Source: Chitinophaga terrae (ex Kim and Jung 2007)
Lineage (GTDB): Bacteria > Bacteroidota > Bacteroidia > Chitinophagales > Chitinophagaceae
Direction of reading: 5' to 3'
Assembly (NCBI RefSeq): GCF_900107795.1
Contig: NZ_FNRL01000003.1
Location: forward strand, 124,001-188,000
DNA: 64,000 nucleotides
The position numbers and the translations under genes were made by a program. Numbering within the stretch: position 1 is the stretch's first letter; each line of letters starts with the position of its first letter. Under the pieces are notes generated by a model. It saw only the letters and a list, made by a program, of their open reading frames with translations, did not search any database and was not told where the DNA came from. Positions 7,021-14,378 of the stretch are shown here, piece after piece.

Positions 7021-8187
7021 ATGTACATACGTAATTGGCTGATCGCCGTATTGTTGCTTTATGTCATGCAGGCGCCGGCCCAACACAAACAAGCCGCTGC
7101 AGATACTTCGCTGTACACGCCGCTGATACCCGTTTCAAAGCAATCATTGCTGAATAATGTGGACGTGATCGCGAATATGCGTTTCGGGTTCCGCAACGAA
7201 TTTGATAAAGGCGCCTACCAGGATTCAAGGTTTGTAAACGAACAATTCAGGCTGGAGATCAAAGGAAAGGTAAGCGATAAGCTGTTCTTCCGGTTCCGCG
7301 ACCGGTATACGCGCGATCCTGAAACCCAGTCTGTCGATAATATCAGCCGCTCTACCGACCTGGCTTTTGTCAGGTTCGATCCCAACGAAAAATGGAAGAT
7401 CTATGCAGGTAAACTCTGTGCCGACTGGGGAGGATACGAGTTCGACGCCAATCCCATAGATATCTACGAGTATTCGGATATCATCGAGTATGCAGACAAT
7501 TTTCTTTCCGGCGCCGGTGTGGGATTCTTACCAACGCCCAGTAATGAATTCACCTTCCAGCTGCTGAACAGCCGCACCAAAACCTTTAAAGAACTATATG
7601 ATACCATCCCCGGAATTTCAGAAGCAAAATTCCCGTTCGCCGCAGTATTGAGCTGGCGGGGTAAGTTCTGGGACGACAGGTTCCAAACCATATGGTCTTA
7701 CAGCCTGTTCAAGGAAGCTACCCATACCTACATGAACTACTTCGCATTCGGCAACCAGTTGCAGTTAAAAAGATTCAGGCTGCAGTACGACTTTAAACTA
7801 AGCCTGGAAAACCTCGACAGGAAACTGCTGGTGAGCGGCTGGACGCCCGATCACAAACCCGCACAGGATGTAAAATACATGAGTCATTGGCTCAGCGCCG
7901 ATCTCCAGGTTAGCCGTCTTGTGCATCTTGCTTTTACAGGAATGGTGGACCTGGCATACTGGAATGGGAACCCCGACCCTGCAAAGGATAAACATTTACG
8001 AACCGCCTGGGGATATATTCCCGGGGTTGAGGTATACCCGCTTAAACGTGTAAACCTTAAAGTCTATGGTAATATGGTGGGAAGGGTTTACAGGTATACC
8101 GATTACGCCAGGAGCGCCCTGGGGCTGGTGAACGACGATACTTATCGCTTTACCGTGGGTATAGTAACACCGTTGCAGGTACTTTAA
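7021..8187 (+). CDS. Outer-membrane porin (phosphate-selective porin O/P-like)
   Basis: The protein is 388 aa from the ATG at 7021, which begins a clean signal peptide (MYIRNWLIAVLLLYVMQAPAQ). An upstream in-frame GTG at 6994 would place nine polar residues before it and is less likely. The mature part alternates polar and hydrophobic residues throughout, with aromatic girdle residues (NEQFRLEIKGKVSDKLFFRF, EKWKIYAGKL), typical of a 16-stranded porin of the OprO/OprP type found widely in Bacteroidota. Placed after a Dcu carrier, it probably gives small dicarboxylates or aspartate passage through the outer membrane; selectivity for phosphate is not implied. A terminator follows at 8230. Confidence 0.8.
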   Translation: MYIRNWLIAVLLLYVMQAPAQHKQAAADTSLYTPLIPVSKQSLLNNVDVIANMRFGFRNEFDKGAYQDSRFVNEQFRLEIKGKVSDKLFFRFRDRYTRDPETQSVDNISRSTDLAFVRFDPNEKWKIYAGKLCADWGGYEFDANPIDIYEYSDIIEYADNFLSGAGVGFLPTPSNEFTFQLLNSRTKTFKELYDTIPGISEAKFPFAAVLSWRGKFWDDRFQTIWSYSLFKEATHTYMNYFAFGNQLQLKRFRLQYDFKLSLENLDRKLLVSGWTPDHKPAQDVKYMSHWLSADLQVSRLVHLAFTGMVDLAYWNGNPDPAKDKHLRTAWGYIPGVEVYPLKRVNLKVYGNMVGRVYRYTDYARSALGLVNDDTYRFTVGIVTPLQVL

Positions 8188-8189
8188 AC

Positions 8190-8225
8190 GGTGGCAGATC
8201 ACTTCAAGGTGGCAGATCACTTCAA
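8190..8225. repeat. Two perfect tandem copies of an 18-bp sequence
   Basis: ggtggcagatcacttcaa occurs at 8190-8207 and again at 8208-8225, right after the porin stop codon and before the terminator. It looks like a recent slippage or duplication event in untranslated DNA. Confidence 0.9.
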
Positions 8226-8229
8226 AAAG

Positions 8230-8266
8230 AAAAGAGCAAAGCAGGAATAAACTACTTTGCTCTTTT
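8230..8266. terminator. Bidirectional intrinsic terminator
   Basis: Perfect 12-bp stem aaaagagcaaag/ctttgctctttt with a 13-nt loop, AT-rich at both ends so that either strand gives a U-rich tail. It separates the convergent porin and MG2/TonB-plug genes. Confidence 0.85.
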
Positions 8267-8288
8267 ATATATCCGGGTAACCCGGTAA

Positions 8289-10730
8289 TTAATATTCTCT
8301 TTCCAGTCGTCCTACATTTCCATTCTCTCCTATACCTTCTACAACTACCCTGAATTTTTTAGTCATGTCATTGTTGTAGAACTCTACCCTGGCGGTATGT
8401 GTCAGCGTATCTACCGGCACATTCGGATTCCAGTAAAGGGTCAGGCGTTTATCAGGCAATGAGTGGATATCTTTCTTTACAGAATAATCCGGTGAATAGA
8501 ATTGCTTGGTCAACGCGTAGCCGCCTTTTTTATAGAGTTTAAATCCAACCACTCCTTTATCATTCCTCGGCACTCCGTCGCCGCCTTTCTTCGTGTATAC
8601 GGCAATAGCTCCGTTAGCGCCGCCGCCGAATCCACCCATGAACGGAGGACGGAACACTTTTACCAATGCAATGTCCTGCATGGATAAAGTACTGAGCATG
8701 CTAACATCCGACTGCATTTCGTTCAGGTATAAAGTAGGCGCGCCGCCTCTCCATGAGAGGCTTGGGTTGTTGTAATCGCCTGTGATCTGCAAGCCTGCAA
8801 CTCTCGATTGCAGGTACTGGAACACGTTCAGCGCAGTAGGATTTTCCTTTGTCAGGTCGAAGCTATAACCATCGCCGGTGAACATACCGCTGGTATAGCG
8901 TTTCTCTATAGATTCTTCCGGTTTCTTCGCATTTACATTTACTTCCTGCAACATCACTGTTTTAGAAGCTTTGTTAAGTTTCGCCAGGTCAGTGGTTGTG
9001 GTGAGGAACTGCTTTAAGGTGTTGTTGTTCACCGGTGGCGGCACTTTCAGCGGGAATGGTATTTTAACCTGGGTAGGCCTGTCGAAGAAATGCGGATCGA
9101 ATTTAACGGAGATATCCGTTCCTTTTTTATTCTGTTCATTACCCTGGTAATAGATCAGCGCGGTGTCCATAAAGATCATCTGCGGGATCACGAACTGCCC
9201 TTTTTCGTTGATAGGGGCGTTGGCGTAGGATGTCATACTGTCCAGCGGTATCTTGATGATCATATCCAGGCGGCCGTTCTGTAACGGGCGGCCGTTTGGA
9301 AGGTAAGCGGTACCGGTAACGTACATGCCCTGTTCAAAAGGATATTTGAGTTCAGGGTATTCGTTTTTGACGATCTTCTCCCAGCTGAACCTTCTCCAGC
9401 CGTTGGTCATCATCACCAGGTCCAATGCCTGGAGGGTGCTGGCAGAATCGTTTCTGAAATACCAGGCAGGGTTGTATACAAACCCTTTGATGTCGGAAGT
9501 CAGCAGGAGGCTGGAAACAATACTGCTGGCGTTTTTATCAACAGGTACGGCATCTGCGTCTGTGATCGAAATGGAAATATTGGATTGTATGGTATCCGGC
9601 AGCCGGAGTTCAATAGCATTTTTAGTTCTTGGCTCTTTATGCATTTCAGCATCCAGTACATCCATATCCAGCAGGTCGTTCTTCCTTACAAAAGTTAACC
9701 TTTCGGCCAACGGAACGCCATTCTTGTTGAAAATGGTCACCTGCATGATGCCTGACGGGAGCATATCTGTCGGGATAAAGCCGCTGATACGGCCTTCGCC
9801 GATATTGAGAATAGCTTTATAAACCAGCTGGTTGCCCATCTGCGCAATGATGGCGATATCGTTCAGGGAAGTATCTTCCGCGTTGCTGACCACGGCCTGG
9901 TAGAATACCCTGCTTCCTTTGTTGAATATTTTAATAGAGGCGCCGGCTACGGGTGCTGGCAGCGCCACTGTTTTTGTCTGGCCTTTGGCTGTTTTCACAG
10001 TGGCCTGGAAAATATCTTCCTTATCAGCAGGGGTGATCTCGAAGCTGCCCATACCATCATGGAGGGTGGTGATATTGGCGCTTCCTGATTTTCCTTTTAC
10101 TGTTCCGCTCACCGCGATAGGATACCCGTTGTTATCGATCGCCTTGAATGCTACCGTATTGGGCTGGCCTGCAATGAGGTTACCGCCTTCAGGGAAGAAC
10201 TGCACTGCAAAATCGCTGACCACCAGGCTGTCTGATGACTGTTTTTTGCTGTTATCGAATATTTCCAGCGTTCTCATATAGGTGAATGCCGGGTCAAAGT
10301 TCAGCATCCAGGAAGTGTATGCTCTCAGTTGATATTCGCCTGCTTTCTGGTTGTCGGGCAGGTCGAAATACCCTGACGCCTGGCCTTTATAAACGGCAAG
10401 CAGCTTTTTCTGAACAATATTGTTGTTCTTATCCAGGAGTTCAACATACAGGTTGGTGGCCTGGTCATCTGGTAATCCCTGCAAGGTCAGGTATCCTTTG
10501 AACCAGATGGTTTCACCTGCCGCATAATAGTCTTTGTCCAGGTGCAGGTATACTTTTTCGGTAGGAAAACGGCGGTCATAGTTCTGAAGCGCCTGTATCA
10601 GTTTGTCTGACCAGTCTGTCGGGTCTGGAAATACAGCCAGGGCGCTCACAACTCCTGTTAGCATAAGTACTGCAGGGATCATCCATTTTAACGAAAAGTA
10701 TCTTTTGTTCTTCTTCCGGTTTGGTTGCAT
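8289..10730 (-). CDS. MG2-domain protein with C-terminal TonB-receptor plug domain, no barrel
   Basis: An 813-aa exported protein with one hydrophobic N-terminal segment (WMIPAVLMLTGVVSALAVF, about 16-34). Residues about 58-160 (TEKVYLHLDKDYYAAGETIWFKGYL) match the MG2 macroglobulin-type beta domain. The middle repeats beta-sandwich patterns. The C-terminal third (about 600-720) has a plug-like stretch: FDLTKENPTALNVFQYLQSR, then VAGLQITGDYNNPSLSWRGG, then IALVKVFRPPFMGGFGGGAN. That is the TonB-dependent receptor plug, but no 22-strand barrel follows, only about 100 residues. Such proteins are common in Chitinophagaceae and Sphingobacteriia and are usually annotated as TonB-dependent receptor plug or carboxypeptidase-like proteins. 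The role, perhaps envelope surveillance or a co-receptor, is unknown. Confidence 0.8.
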   Translation of the reverse strand: MQPNRKKNKRYFSLKWMIPAVLMLTGVVSALAVFPDPTDWSDKLIQALQNYDRRFPTEKVYLHLDKDYYAAGETIWFKGYLTLQGLPDDQATNLYVELLDKNNNIVQKKLLAVYKGQASGYFDLPDNQKAGEYQLRAYTSWMLNFDPAFTYMRTLEIFDNSKKQSSDSLVVSDFAVQFFPEGGNLIAGQPNTVAFKAIDNNGYPIAVSGTVKGKSGSANITTLHDGMGSFEITPADKEDIFQATVKTAKGQTKTVALPAPVAGASIKIFNKGSRVFYQAVVSNAEDTSLNDIAIIAQMGNQLVYKAILNIGEGRISGFIPTDMLPSGIMQVTIFNKNGVPLAERLTFVRKNDLLDMDVLDAEMHKEPRTKNAIELRLPDTIQSNISISITDADAVPVDKNASSIVSSLLLTSDIKGFVYNPAWYFRNDSASTLQALDLVMMTNGWRRFSWEKIVKNEYPELKYPFEQGMYVTGTAYLPNGRPLQNGRLDMIIKIPLDSMTSYANAPINEKGQFVIPQMIFMDTALIYYQGNEQNKKGTDISVKFDPHFFDRPTQVKIPFPLKVPPPVNNNTLKQFLTTTTDLAKLNKASKTVMLQEVNVNAKKPEESIEKRYTSGMFTGDGYSFDLTKENPTALNVFQYLQSRVAGLQITGDYNNPSLSWRGGAPTLYLNEMQSDVSMLSTLSMQDIALVKVFRPPFMGGFGGGANGAIAVYTKKGGDGVPRNDKGVVGFKLYKKGGYALTKQFYSPDYSVKKDIHSLPDKRLTLYWNPNVPVDTLTHTARVEFYNNDMTKKFRVVVEGIGENGNVGRLEREY

Positions 10731-10849
10731 GCAATAGATTTTGAGCCAATATATGTATGTAAATATATAAACTTCTGAAAGTTTAATCCCTAAGATTACT
10801 TCAGGTTTATTATTATTGCGGGGCCAAGATAAGTTTTAACAAGATTTTA

Positions 10850-12085
10850 ATGAGCAAAGGACAAAAATGTTTAGTGGTGGCCGGGGGCGGAGCCGCGGGT
10901 TTCTTTTGTGCGGTGAACGCAGCCAGGATGTCGCCTGCGCTGAAGGTGATATTGCTGGAAAAAACCGGCAAACTGCTGTCGAAGGTCCGGGTGAGCGGGG
11001 GAGGCAGATGCAATGTAACCCACAATGCGCCTGATATTGCTTATATGGCCAGCCGGTATCCAAGGGGCCAGCATTTCGTGAAAAAAGCGTTTTCCCGTTT
11101 TTTTGTACCGGATACCATCGAATGGTATGCCCAACGCGGGGTAAAGCTCAAAGCGGAAGCAGATGGCCGTATGTTCCCCGTAACCGACAGCTCAGAAACC
11201 ATTATCAATTGTCTTTTAAGGGAAGCTGACCAGCAACGCATCAGCATCCGTACCAATACCGAGTTAAAGGCTGTAAAGCGCGTTGAAGACGGCTGGCGCC
11301 TCACCCTTTCGGATGGGGAGTTGAAAGCCGACTACCTGTGTATTGCCGCTGGAGGCTATGCCCAGGCAGAGAAATTCAACTGGCTGAAGGAAACCGGCCA
11401 TAAGATAGCGCCCCCGGCGCCGTCCTTATTCACCTTCAATATGCCTGGCAACCCTGTTACCCAGCTGATGGGAGTGGCAACAACGGCACATATCCGCATT
11501 GCCGGAACTAAATTAAATGAACAGGGGCCTTTGCTTATTACCCACTGGGGAATGAGCGGGCCGGCTATTCTCCGTTTATCCGCCTGGGGAGCCCGGGAAT
11601 TGCAGCAGCTGAATTATACTTTTACAGCCATTGTCAACTGGGCGCCGGAATACAACGAAAACACCCTGAGAGAAGCCTGGACAGGCCTGCGGGTTGAACT
11701 GGGCAGGCAGAAGATACACAATAAAAACCCGTTTGGACTGCCACAGCGCCTGTGGCAGTTCCTGCTGCTGCAGGCAGGAATAGGAGAAGATCTGCGATGG
11801 GCAGATGTGCCGGCAAAAGAACAGAATAAGCTTATTAAACTGCTGACAGGAATGGAATTCCCCGTAAAAGGGAAAACTACTTTTAAAGAAGAATTTGTGA
11901 CCTGCGGGGGAGTGGAGTTAAAAGAGATCGACCCTGCTACAATGGAGAGTAAACTATTACTTGACCTGTATTTTGCGGGAGAAGTGATGGATGTGGATGG
12001 GATCACCGGCGGGTTCAACTTCCAGCATGCCTGGACCAGCGGTTATCTTGCGGCTGCGGCGATTGCAGCTAAAGCAGCTGTATAA
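10850..12085 (+). CDS. NAD(P)/FAD-dependent oxidoreductase, HI0933 (YhiN/BaiN) family
   Basis: A 411-aa cytoplasmic flavoprotein. The dinucleotide-binding GGGAAG loop is at about 12-17 (VVAGGGAAGFFCAVNAAR). The family signature LLSKVRVSGGGRCNVTH follows near 42-58. A C-terminal FAD-contacting motif GEVMDVDGITGGFNFQHAWT (about 376-395) is intact. The length matches HI0933 proteins. Members are poorly characterised; BaiN acts in bile-acid 7-dehydroxylation, but that substrate is not implied here. It stands alone and is divergent from the MG2/TonB-plug gene across 119 bp. The ATG at 10850 is the only reasonable start. Confidence 0.88.
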   Translation: MSKGQKCLVVAGGGAAGFFCAVNAARMSPALKVILLEKTGKLLSKVRVSGGGRCNVTHNAPDIAYMASRYPRGQHFVKKAFSRFFVPDTIEWYAQRGVKLKAEADGRMFPVTDSSETIINCLLREADQQRISIRTNTELKAVKRVEDGWRLTLSDGELKADYLCIAAGGYAQAEKFNWLKETGHKIAPPAPSLFTFNMPGNPVTQLMGVATTAHIRIAGTKLNEQGPLLITHWGMSGPAILRLSAWGARELQQLNYTFTAIVNWAPEYNENTLREAWTGLRVELGRQKIHNKNPFGLPQRLWQFLLLQAGIGEDLRWADVPAKEQNKLIKLLTGMEFPVKGKTTFKEEFVTCGGVELKEIDPATMESKLLLDLYFAGEVMDVDGITGGFNFQHAWTSGYLAAAAIAAKAAV

Positions 12086-12118
12086 AAAAGCAGCCGGGCG
12101 CTGTAACGGCCCGGCTGC
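12084..12118 (-). terminator. Intrinsic terminator of the TlpA/Prc operon
   Basis: The 10-bp stem gcagccgggc/gcccggctgc is followed on the minus strand by six Ts, so it ends the minus-strand operon that finishes at 12124. On the plus strand the stem has no T run, although it also lies just after the flavoprotein stop. Confidence 0.85.
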
Positions 12119-12123
12119 TGCGA

Positions 12124-13098
12124 TTATTTGTTGACCAGATCTTCCAGTACTTTCCCGAGTTCTTCTTTGTGGTAACCATCCAGCGATGCAGCGATGTTCC
12201 CATGCCGGTCAACGATTATCAGGTAAGGAATACCCTTGATGTTGAACAGGGGCTTTACTCCCTCAGTGTCGGAAAACCCGCCGGCGGCCACTACCTGTTT
12301 CCATTCCATAGGATGAAAACTCATAGCTTCTTTCCATTTTTCCTTGTTCTCATCTACTGACACGCTTACAAAGGCGACTCCTTTGTTGCTGTAGTTTGCG
12401 TAGTGTTCGCGGAGTTTGGGAATGAAGCCAATGCAGGGCGCGCACCAGGATGCCCAGAAATCCAGCACCACGATCTTTCCTGCCAGGTCCTTTACCGATA
12501 ATGGTTTTCCTGCCGGGTCATTCATCTTGAAATCCAGCATAGGCTTTCCCGCGGCTGTTTTCTCGTAGATATCTATCTGTCTTTTCAGTTCCCGCCCTTC
12601 AACACTTTTTTTGCCTTCTTCCGTGAGCAGGCTGTATGCCTCCAGGATACTCTCTTTTTTAAATGATGCCATGCTGGCCATCCATGGGGCCAGGGGAGAG
12701 GAAGGGTGAGCCCTCAGGTAATCCAGATTAGATTGCCCGCTGGCCATAAATTCCTGGAATTCGTCGTTTGCCTTACTGCCTTTGATCTGGCTGCCCGACA
12801 GCGATTCAAAACTGCAGTCAACCGTATACCTGGTGTTTTCCAGGAATATGTTTAAGGTTTTAGTACTGATTTTCAATTGCACCGGCTGTGGATGATCAAT
12901 TTTACCCGTAAAGGTAAATACGCCGTCTACGATCCGTACTTTCTCCGGCAGGTTTCGCAGATCGTCGCCGGAGCGGGGAACGATAGATACGCTGCCGCTG
13001 ATGATGCCCGTTACTTTGCCGCTGATCACAAACCCTTCCTCAGCGAAACTGCAAAATGGCAGAAGGAGCAGAATAATAATTTTCAGACGCTGTTTCAT
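12124..13098 (-). CDS. DUF4369-TlpA family thioredoxin-like protein (1)
   Basis: A 324-aa exported protein. The signal peptide (LKIIILLLLPFCSFAEE, cleavage near 19) is followed by an N-terminal DUF4369-like beta domain (about 22-115), a helical linker, and a C-terminal TlpA/ResA-type thioredoxin fold. The redox motif WCAPC has its cysteines at about 219 and 222, and the cis-proline segment GIPYLII follows about 70 residues later. It should work in the periplasm as a thiol-disulfide oxidoreductase or reductant. It lies 14 bp downstream of a paralogue of the same architecture. The partner is unknown; cytochrome c maturation is the role of the best-studied relatives, but no such genes are nearby. 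Confidence 0.87.
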   Translation of the reverse strand: MKQRLKIIILLLLPFCSFAEEGFVISGKVTGIISGSVSIVPRSGDDLRNLPEKVRIVDGVFTFTGKIDHPQPVQLKISTKTLNIFLENTRYTVDCSFESLSGSQIKGSKANDEFQEFMASGQSNLDYLRAHPSSPLAPWMASMASFKKESILEAYSLLTEEGKKSVEGRELKRQIDIYEKTAAGKPMLDFKMNDPAGKPLSVKDLAGKIVVLDFWASWCAPCIGFIPKLREHYANYSNKGVAFVSVSVDENKEKWKEAMSFHPMEWKQVVAAGGFSDTEGVKPLFNIKGIPYLIIVDRHGNIAASLDGYHKEELGKVLEDLVNK

Positions 13099-13112
13099 GT
13101 TAATGATCCGTA

Positions 13113-14312
13113 TTATTTGGTCAGGGCTGTTGGATTATTGAATTGCTCAGCCAGTTTAAGCTCAATCTTTTCATCGTACAGGTCTTTGGCGATGATCTTG
13201 CCATCGGGCCCGATCAGGACGTTCGACGGTACATAACTGATGCCGTAAGCTGTAGCGGCGGTATCTCCCCATCCTTTCAGAGATGAAAGATTTAACCATG
13301 GCAGTTCATGTTTTTCTATCGCCTTTATCCATGCCTCGCGTTTGGAATCCAGGGATATGGCCATCATAGCGAAGTTTTTGTTTTTGTATTTCTCGTAAGC
13401 TGCCTTTAAGAAAGGGATCTGCGGTTTGCAGGGCCCGCACCAGCTTGCCCAGAAATCAATGAACACATACTTGCCTTTGAAGTCGGACAATGAAACCATT
13501 TTACCGTTGGTATCAGGTAAACTGAAGTCAGGCGCCACTTCTCCTACTTTCAGTTGTTTGGGCATGCCTGGAGCTTCTCCGTCGCCCACGTGTACCGTCA
13601 AAGGACTTGGGTCTACTTTGCCCGGGTACTTATAACGCATAAGTATCCTGGATGCTTTGGCATGTTCGCCAAGCGTGTTGTAAATAGAATCCCGTTCTTT
13701 AGGGCTTTTGATATAACACGTCATCAGGTAACCAGAGATTCCGGAATTTCTGTGAGTGGCGATCCAGTTCTTATAGCTTTTAACCATCCTTGCTTCCACT
13801 TCTCCGCCTTCTTTGGCATAAGCTTCCGCTTTGTCTTCATCGCCTACTTCCATTGCTTTCCTGTACATAGCTTCCAGTTCAACTAACCGTTTGCCATCGC
13901 CTTCTTCCGGCGATGTCAGTTTAGCAACTTCCTGCCATTCTTTTACCCATAGATCGCCGGTGTATTTGGCATCTTTGAAGTAAGGCCCTTTACCGGTGAT
14001 GTTGATCTTGCCAGGTTCCAGGTAAAGGACAGTGCCTGATTTTTCGCTTGCAGCACCGATCTGCAGGATGTATACACTGCCCCCTTTGGTCATGGGTCTT
14101 GTGATCGTGAACTGGTGATTCCTGATAATGGTAGAGTCGAATTCGCCTGTGTAAGGCTCCATCAGTATTACCATGGTATCGTTAGGCGCATTGTCCAGTT
14201 TCGCGGTAATGGTAACTGTAGGTTCTTTTGCCGAGATCTTTGGTCCCATTTCCTGTGCGTAGGCAGTAAAGCTACTTATTGCAACAGCGACTGTTAAAAA
14301 TTGTCTGATCAT
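13113..14312 (-). CDS. DUF4369-TlpA family thioredoxin-like protein (2)
   Basis: A 399-aa exported paralogue of the next gene. The signal peptide is MIRQFLTVAVAISSFTAYAQ. An N-terminal DUF4369 region (about 30-130) is followed by a highly charged helical spacer (EGDGKRLVELEAMYRKA) and a TlpA thioredoxin domain from about 255. The motif WCGPC has its cysteines at about 292 and 295, and the cis-Pro motif GISYVPSNVLI is intact. It uses the CGPC active site, against CAPC in the neighbour, so the two may differ in redox potential. The gene sits between prc and the other TlpA gene in the same orientation, so the three are probably co-transcribed. Confidence 0.87.
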   Translation of the reverse strand: MIRQFLTVAVAISSFTAYAQEMGPKISAKEPTVTITAKLDNAPNDTMVILMEPYTGEFDSTIIRNHQFTITRPMTKGGSVYILQIGAASEKSGTVLYLEPGKINITGKGPYFKDAKYTGDLWVKEWQEVAKLTSPEEGDGKRLVELEAMYRKAMEVGDEDKAEAYAKEGGEVEARMVKSYKNWIATHRNSGISGYLMTCYIKSPKERDSIYNTLGEHAKASRILMRYKYPGKVDPSPLTVHVGDGEAPGMPKQLKVGEVAPDFSLPDTNGKMVSLSDFKGKYVFIDFWASWCGPCKPQIPFLKAAYEKYKNKNFAMMAISLDSKREAWIKAIEKHELPWLNLSSLKGWGDTAATAYGISYVPSNVLIGPDGKIIAKDLYDEKIELKLAEQFNNPTALTK

Positions 14313-14331
14313 ACTTGGTTGCTTTTAGAAA

Positions 14332-14345
14332 CCGGGTAAACCCGG
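14332..14345. promoter_or_regulatory. Short palindrome ccgggtaaacccgg between prc and the TlpA gene
   Basis: Arms ccgggt/acccgg with a 2-nt spacer in the 66-bp gap. A near-identical palindrome, ccgggtaacccgg, is at 8273-8285 in front of another 3' end. On the minus strand, prc to TlpA, it could form a small hairpin that trims mRNA or attenuates. Confidence 0.4.
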
Positions 14346-14378
14346 GAAGGTTGATAAAAAATTGATGCTTTGCAGCGA

